Source: Devosiaceae bacterium | GTDB lineage: Bacteria > Pseudomonadota > Alphaproteobacteria > Rhizobiales > Devosiaceae | DNA: 64,000 nucleotides | Assembly (NCBI GenBank): GCA_021648375.1 | Contig: JAKISW010000008.1 | Coordinates: 1 to 64,000 of the forward strand | Direction of reading: 5' to 3' | Shown here: piece after piece, positions 61,393 to 64,000 of the stretch | Position numbering within the stretch: position 1 is the stretch's first letter | Layout of the letters: every line of letters begins with the position of its first letter | Position numbers and translations under genes: made by a program | Notes under the pieces: generated by a model | Databases searched by the model: none | Told to the model about the DNA's origin: nothing | Seen by the model: the letters and a program-made list of their open reading frames with translations, nothing else

Positions 61393-61896
61393 TCAGCTAT
61401 CAGACTGAGCCTGAAAAAACAAAGCCAGCACCTGCTCCCGCCTTTGTGGTGGGCGCGAGCAAACCACGTCCATTGCAATTTTGCCCTCAGAATTGGCAAT
61501 ATCAGTGCGCGCGCCAGCATCAAGCAACAGGGCAACAATTTGGGAATTGCACCAGGCGGCCGCCGTGTGCAGCGCCGTTCTCCCCTCTCTGGAAATCAGG
61601 TTTAAATCCGCCCCGGATGCAATCAAAAACTGGGCAACCTCAAATCCCCCCCTTGCCCCGGAGGCCACATATAACAAACTGTCCCCATCCTCATTCATGG
61701 CATCAGGATCTACCCCCTGCTCCAGATATTGGACAAGTTTTGCCACATCATTATTTCTAGCGGCTGAAAAAGCTTCACTTTTTATTTCGCTCAGCGGCTC
61801 GGCAGGCTGGCAGGCACCAACCAGCAATACCAACAAAGCGATGATAAAAAACCTTGATGCTTTGAATATTGGAAACAAAGGAGCACTATTTTGCAT
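61393..61896 (-). CDS. Ankyrin-repeat lipoprotein
   Basis: The 167 residues begin with a lipoprotein signal (LLVLLVGACQ, Cys near residue 29). Three to four ankyrin repeats follow: AARNNDVAKLVQYLEQGVDP, DGDSLLYVASGARGGFEVAQ, EGRTALHTAAAWCNSQIVAL and a last one ending LLDAGARTDIANSEG. It would be a protein-binding module on the periplasmic side of a membrane. It lies between the YjbQ and TauE/SafE-like genes, all on the minus strand, with gaps of 4 and 23 nt, so the group may be one operon. Confidence 0.85.
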   Translation of the reverse strand: MQNSAPLFPIFKASRFFIIALLVLLVGACQPAEPLSEIKSEAFSAARNNDVAKLVQYLEQGVDPDAMNEDGDSLLYVASGARGGFEVAQFLIASGADLNLISREGRTALHTAAAWCNSQIVALLLDAGARTDIANSEGKIAMDVVCSRPPQRREQVLALFFQAQSDS

Positions 61897-61900
61897 TTTT

Positions 61901-62320
61901 TCAATTCCCTATCAAATGGGCTACCACCTGCCTGTTATGATTTTGATCCCGGTGTTCAAACAGATAAATTCCCTGCCATACTCCTAGCACAAGTTTTTGA
62001 GCAACAACCGGAATGCTGATCGAAACTGAAGTCAAAGCCGTTTTAATATGAGCAGGCATATCGTCCTCCCCCTCCAGATGATGCCTGATCCATTCCATAT
62101 TTTTAGGAGCGATTCTGGCGAAAAACTCGTCCAAATCTGCACGCACATCCGGATCGGCATTTTCCTGAATAAGCAGCGAGCAAGAAGTATGACGACAAAA
62201 TAATGTCAGCAGGCCATTATGAATTTTACTTTGCTCAACAAATGAGGAAACTTCATTGGTAAATTCATACAATCCCTGACCATGAGTTGAAATTTCTAAC
62301 ATTTCATGGATCGGCCTCAT
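61901..62320 (-). CDS. YjbQ/UPF0047-family protein
   Basis: The 139 residues match the YjbQ/UPF0047 family, which has thiamine phosphate synthase activity in some tests but no settled role. Signatures are LLTLFCRHTSCSLLIQENADPDV, WIRHHLEGEDDMPAHIKTAL and the C-terminal HRDQNHNRQVVAHLIG. AGGAG lies 8 nt before the ATG at 62320; a GTG at 62323 is also possible. It is separated from the upstream ArsR gene by a few bases and is surely cotranscribed with it. Confidence 0.92.
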   Translation of the reverse strand: MRPIHEMLEISTHGQGLYEFTNEVSSFVEQSKIHNGLLTLFCRHTSCSLLIQENADPDVRADLDEFFARIAPKNMEWIRHHLEGEDDMPAHIKTALTSVSISIPVVAQKLVLGVWQGIYLFEHRDQNHNRQVVAHLIGN

Positions 62321-62323
62321 CAC

Positions 62324-62629
62324 CTATTCTCCTGAACTTTCAGGCATCAGATCGACAATTTTTACCTGTTCAAATTTTTTCAGCCAGCGCCCTGACACGG
62401 CCCGAAATGGCAATGGATTCAAATAATGCAAACGCGATCGCCCAACCCGGCGCGAGACCACAAGTTCTGCACGCTCAAGAATTGCCATATGCTTGGCAAC
62501 CGCCTGACGGCTGATATTCAGCCCCTTTGCCAACGCCGACAATGATTGCCCGCTTTGCTCATAAATACGTTCTAAAATTATGCGCCGGGTTTTGTCAGCC
62601 AGCGCCTGAAAGACCAGATTGCTATCCAT
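62324..62629 (-). CDS. ArsR-family transcriptional regulator
   Basis: The ATG at 62629 gives 101 residues beginning MDSNLVFQALADKTRRIILE, a typical ArsR start; the frame extends upstream to a TTG. The helix-turn-helix is QSLSALAKGLNISRQAVAKHMAILERAELV. No cysteine metal site is seen, so it is of the metal-independent SoxR/AmtR-like ArsR subgroup, often called the SRPBCC-associated or YczG-like group. It heads the short run with YjbQ and the ankyrin lipoprotein. Confidence 0.9.
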   Translation of the reverse strand: MDSNLVFQALADKTRRIILERIYEQSGQSLSALAKGLNISRQAVAKHMAILERAELVVSRRVGRSRLHYLNPLPFRAVSGRWLKKFEQVKIVDLMPESSGE

Positions 62630-62721
62630 AATAAAGCCAATTTTATGCAACTGGTACGTTGCGCGTCAAGGGGTAGTTTCAGGTTGAATCAATTTAGCTG
62701 CAAAACAACCTAAGCGTCTGA

Positions 62722-62763
62722 AAAAACGGGGTGAAACACATCCATGTGTTTCACCCCGTTTTT
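62722..62763 (-). terminator. Long perfect hairpin after the CDGSH gene
   Basis: Twenty-base arms (AAAAACGGGGTGAAACACAT and its exact complement) meet with only CC between them. Because each arm ends in a run of A or T, the hairpin can work as an intrinsic terminator on both strands. It lies 50 nt after the CDGSH gene on that gene's strand. Confidence 0.85.
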
Positions 62764-62813
62764 CAAATCATTAAGTGGATAAAAACCCAGCTCAACTCAA
62801 ATCAGAAAATTAC

Positions 62814-63440
62814 CTAGTCAGACTTAAATCCGATTTTCATATGAGAACCATCACAATAAGGCTTATTTGCGGACGCGCCGCATCTGCACAGGGCGAATTT
62901 TTCTGTAACGGTGGATTTAGTACCGCTGCCACTGAGAATTTCCACATTTCCTTCAACTATCAAGGGGCCATCTTCCAACGAATTGACCGCAATCGGGCCA
63001 TCCCGATTGGCCAATGGTTCCGCTTCAATTACTAAAAGTTCACCACTGGCAACAAAGTCTGCCGCCGTGTGGGAGCCATCGCAATAGGGCTTGTTTTTCG
63101 ATTTTCCACAGCGGCACAGAGTTACCCTTGTTCCTGCAGGTTCCCCGTCAATAGTCAGATCGCCTTTTAATACCACCGGCCCGTTTTCCATCACCCGCGC
63201 CGTATTAACCTGAGGCTTGCTTTCATTCACGCCATCCTTGCGCTCATATTGAATGGCCCCGGATGGGCATATCTGCGCCAGTATGGCGACATCTTCAGCA
63301 CTGGCATTATCGGGAAAAATCCAGTCACCTTTCACCCCGGCCTTAAAAACATTTGGCTGGGTTAAAACACAATTTCTGGCGTGGATGCATTTCTTGCCGT
63401 CAAAAATAATTGTAACTTCTTTACCTTCAATACGCTGCAT
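62814..63440 (-). CDS. Double CDGSH iron-sulfur protein with an N-terminal 4Fe-4S-like domain
   Basis: From the ATG at 63440 (AAGGA 7 nt before) the protein has 208 residues. The N-terminal part (about 1-70: FDGKKCIHARNCVLTQPNVF, ICPSGAIQYER) is a divergent mono-cluster domain. Two CDGSH domains follow, each with the C-x-C-x2-(S/T)-x3-P-x-C-D-G-x-H plan: LCRCGKSKNKPYCDGSH (about 110) and LCRCGASANKPYCDGSH (about 190), which bind [2Fe-2S] through three Cys and one His. Bacterial members are thought to act in iron-sulfur or redox handling. It is followed by a strong terminator. Confidence 0.93.
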   Translation of the reverse strand: MQRIEGKEVTIIFDGKKCIHARNCVLTQPNVFKAGVKGDWIFPDNASAEDVAILAQICPSGAIQYERKDGVNESKPQVNTARVMENGPVVLKGDLTIDGEPAGTRVTLCRCGKSKNKPYCDGSHTAADFVASGELLVIEAEPLANRDGPIAVNSLEDGPLIVEGNVEILSGSGTKSTVTEKFALCRCGASANKPYCDGSHMKIGFKSD

Positions 63441-63514
63441 ATTCATGTCCTTTTATAAGCTGTATTTCTTTGATTAGTCAGATTTGAATTTTCTTAAGAG
63501 CCAGGGTCAGAACC

Positions 63515-63940
63515 TTAAGTTTTGGCCTCAATAGGCAGCTTTTTCCAACGCCCCCAAATCACAAATGCACTAAGTGTCAGCAGGATAAGATTCATCGGCA
63601 GTGTTTGAGCAGTTTCCCCATAAGAGGCATGTACACCAATTGCCAGCACCTGAATAACTGCAAAGCCCAGCGCCGCAAGTGGAATAAGTTTTGGCAAAAT
63701 GCGCGTTAATGCCGGCAATATCATTCCAAGAGCACCGGCGACCTCAACAATTCCTATAAACCTGACCAGGGTCGCTGGAGAATCAGCAACAAAACTCATT
63801 TGTAGTGCCAACTCACTCAACGGCATAAATATTTTTGCAGCCCCTGCCGCCCCAAAAACCAACGCGAGCAATATTTGCGCAACCCAAAACGAAATATTTA
63901 GCGCGCGGTTTTTTCCCCCTGTTTCACTTAGTTCCGCCAT
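63515..63940 (-). CDS. DoxX-family membrane protein
   Basis: The 141 residues have four likely membrane segments and the DoxX pattern: ALVFGAAGAAKIFMPLSELALQM, FIGIVEVAGALGMILPALTRI and a final segment ending in FVIWGRWKKLP. DoxX-family proteins are quinol oxidase subunits in some archaea but of unknown function in most bacteria. GGAAG stands 9 nt before the ATG. Its TAA stop is followed immediately by the repeat motif GGTTCTGACCC. Confidence 0.88.
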   Translation of the reverse strand: MAELSETGGKNRALNISFWVAQILLALVFGAAGAAKIFMPLSELALQMSFVADSPATLVRFIGIVEVAGALGMILPALTRILPKLIPLAALGFAVIQVLAIGVHASYGETAQTLPMNLILLTLSAFVIWGRWKKLPIEAKT

Positions 63941-64000
63941 ATCAATAATCTTCCTTTTTTTACGTTCAAATTTTGGCCAGCCAACAAATTAATCTTGGTA

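Overview
The window is chromosomal DNA of an alphaproteobacterium, most likely of the order Hyphomicrobiales (Rhizobiales). Supporting signs are the protein types (a DUF2336 protein, an ArsR-methyltransferase next to metF, an Mrp protein of the alphaproteobacterial type), the alphaproteobacterial form of the division and cell-wall cluster, and intergenic palindromes of the kind common in rhizobial genomes (AGAGCATTTTCAGG...AAAATGCGAC). The genus cannot be fixed from the sequence. There is no plasmid, prophage or insertion sequence; most of the window is ordinary housekeeping and accessory chromosome.

Layout. 1-11842 (minus strand) is the division/cell-wall (dcw) cluster, transcribed from high to low coordinates: rsmH, ftsL, ftsI, murE, murF, mraY, ftsW, murG, murC and the start of murB. 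mraZ and murD are missing from their usual places. The RNase P RNA gene lies just upstream (11995-12390). 12444-18238 holds exported or envelope proteins: a small secreted protein, an 829-residue autotransporter divergent from a LuxR-type regulator, a J-domain protein, and a one-TM protein. 18344-23213 holds metF with its ArsR-methyltransferase partner behind a perfect 28-bp palindrome, then a DUF2336 protein, a MOSC protein and a RarD-type permease. 23901-33033 is a glycerol-related block: glpD and glpK with two paralogous WS/DGAT-like acyltransferase homologues, an OmpA-type lipoprotein, an imelysin-family protein and a CAP-domain lipoprotein. 33123-46955 is mixed metabolism and stress: a hydroxyacid dehydrogenase, M20 amidohydrolase with AbrB-type membrane protein, FG-GAP protein, aminotransferase, transaldolase, Mrp, a katA/oxyR divergent pair, M19 dipeptidase and a serine hydrolase. 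46967-53152 holds the ettA translation factor and a chemotaxis block that includes a split Aer-like receptor (PAS protein overlapping a PAS-less MCP) and a second large PAS-MCP. 53255-59420 is amino-acid and nucleoside catabolism (Lrp-type regulator divergent from ald, nucleoside hydrolase, ornithine-cyclodeaminase homologue, DadA-type oxidase). The end has a CAT-anticodon tRNA, a SIMPL protein, a TauE/SafE permease, an ankyrin lipoprotein, a YjbQ protein, an ArsR regulator, a double CDGSH protein and a DoxX protein.

The most unusual structure is in the spacers. Several unrelated repeats begin exactly at the stop codon of a gene (murG, mraY, ftsI, glpK, the PAS-MCP gene and doxX), so the repeat's first bases supply the stop. 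Other items for follow-up are the split Aer pair, the acyltransferase-like paralogues around glpD, the imelysin homologue whose motif histidine is replaced, a decayed tRNA copy beside the intact tRNA, a duplicated tail of the J-domain gene, and several strong operator-like palindromes in divergent promoters.
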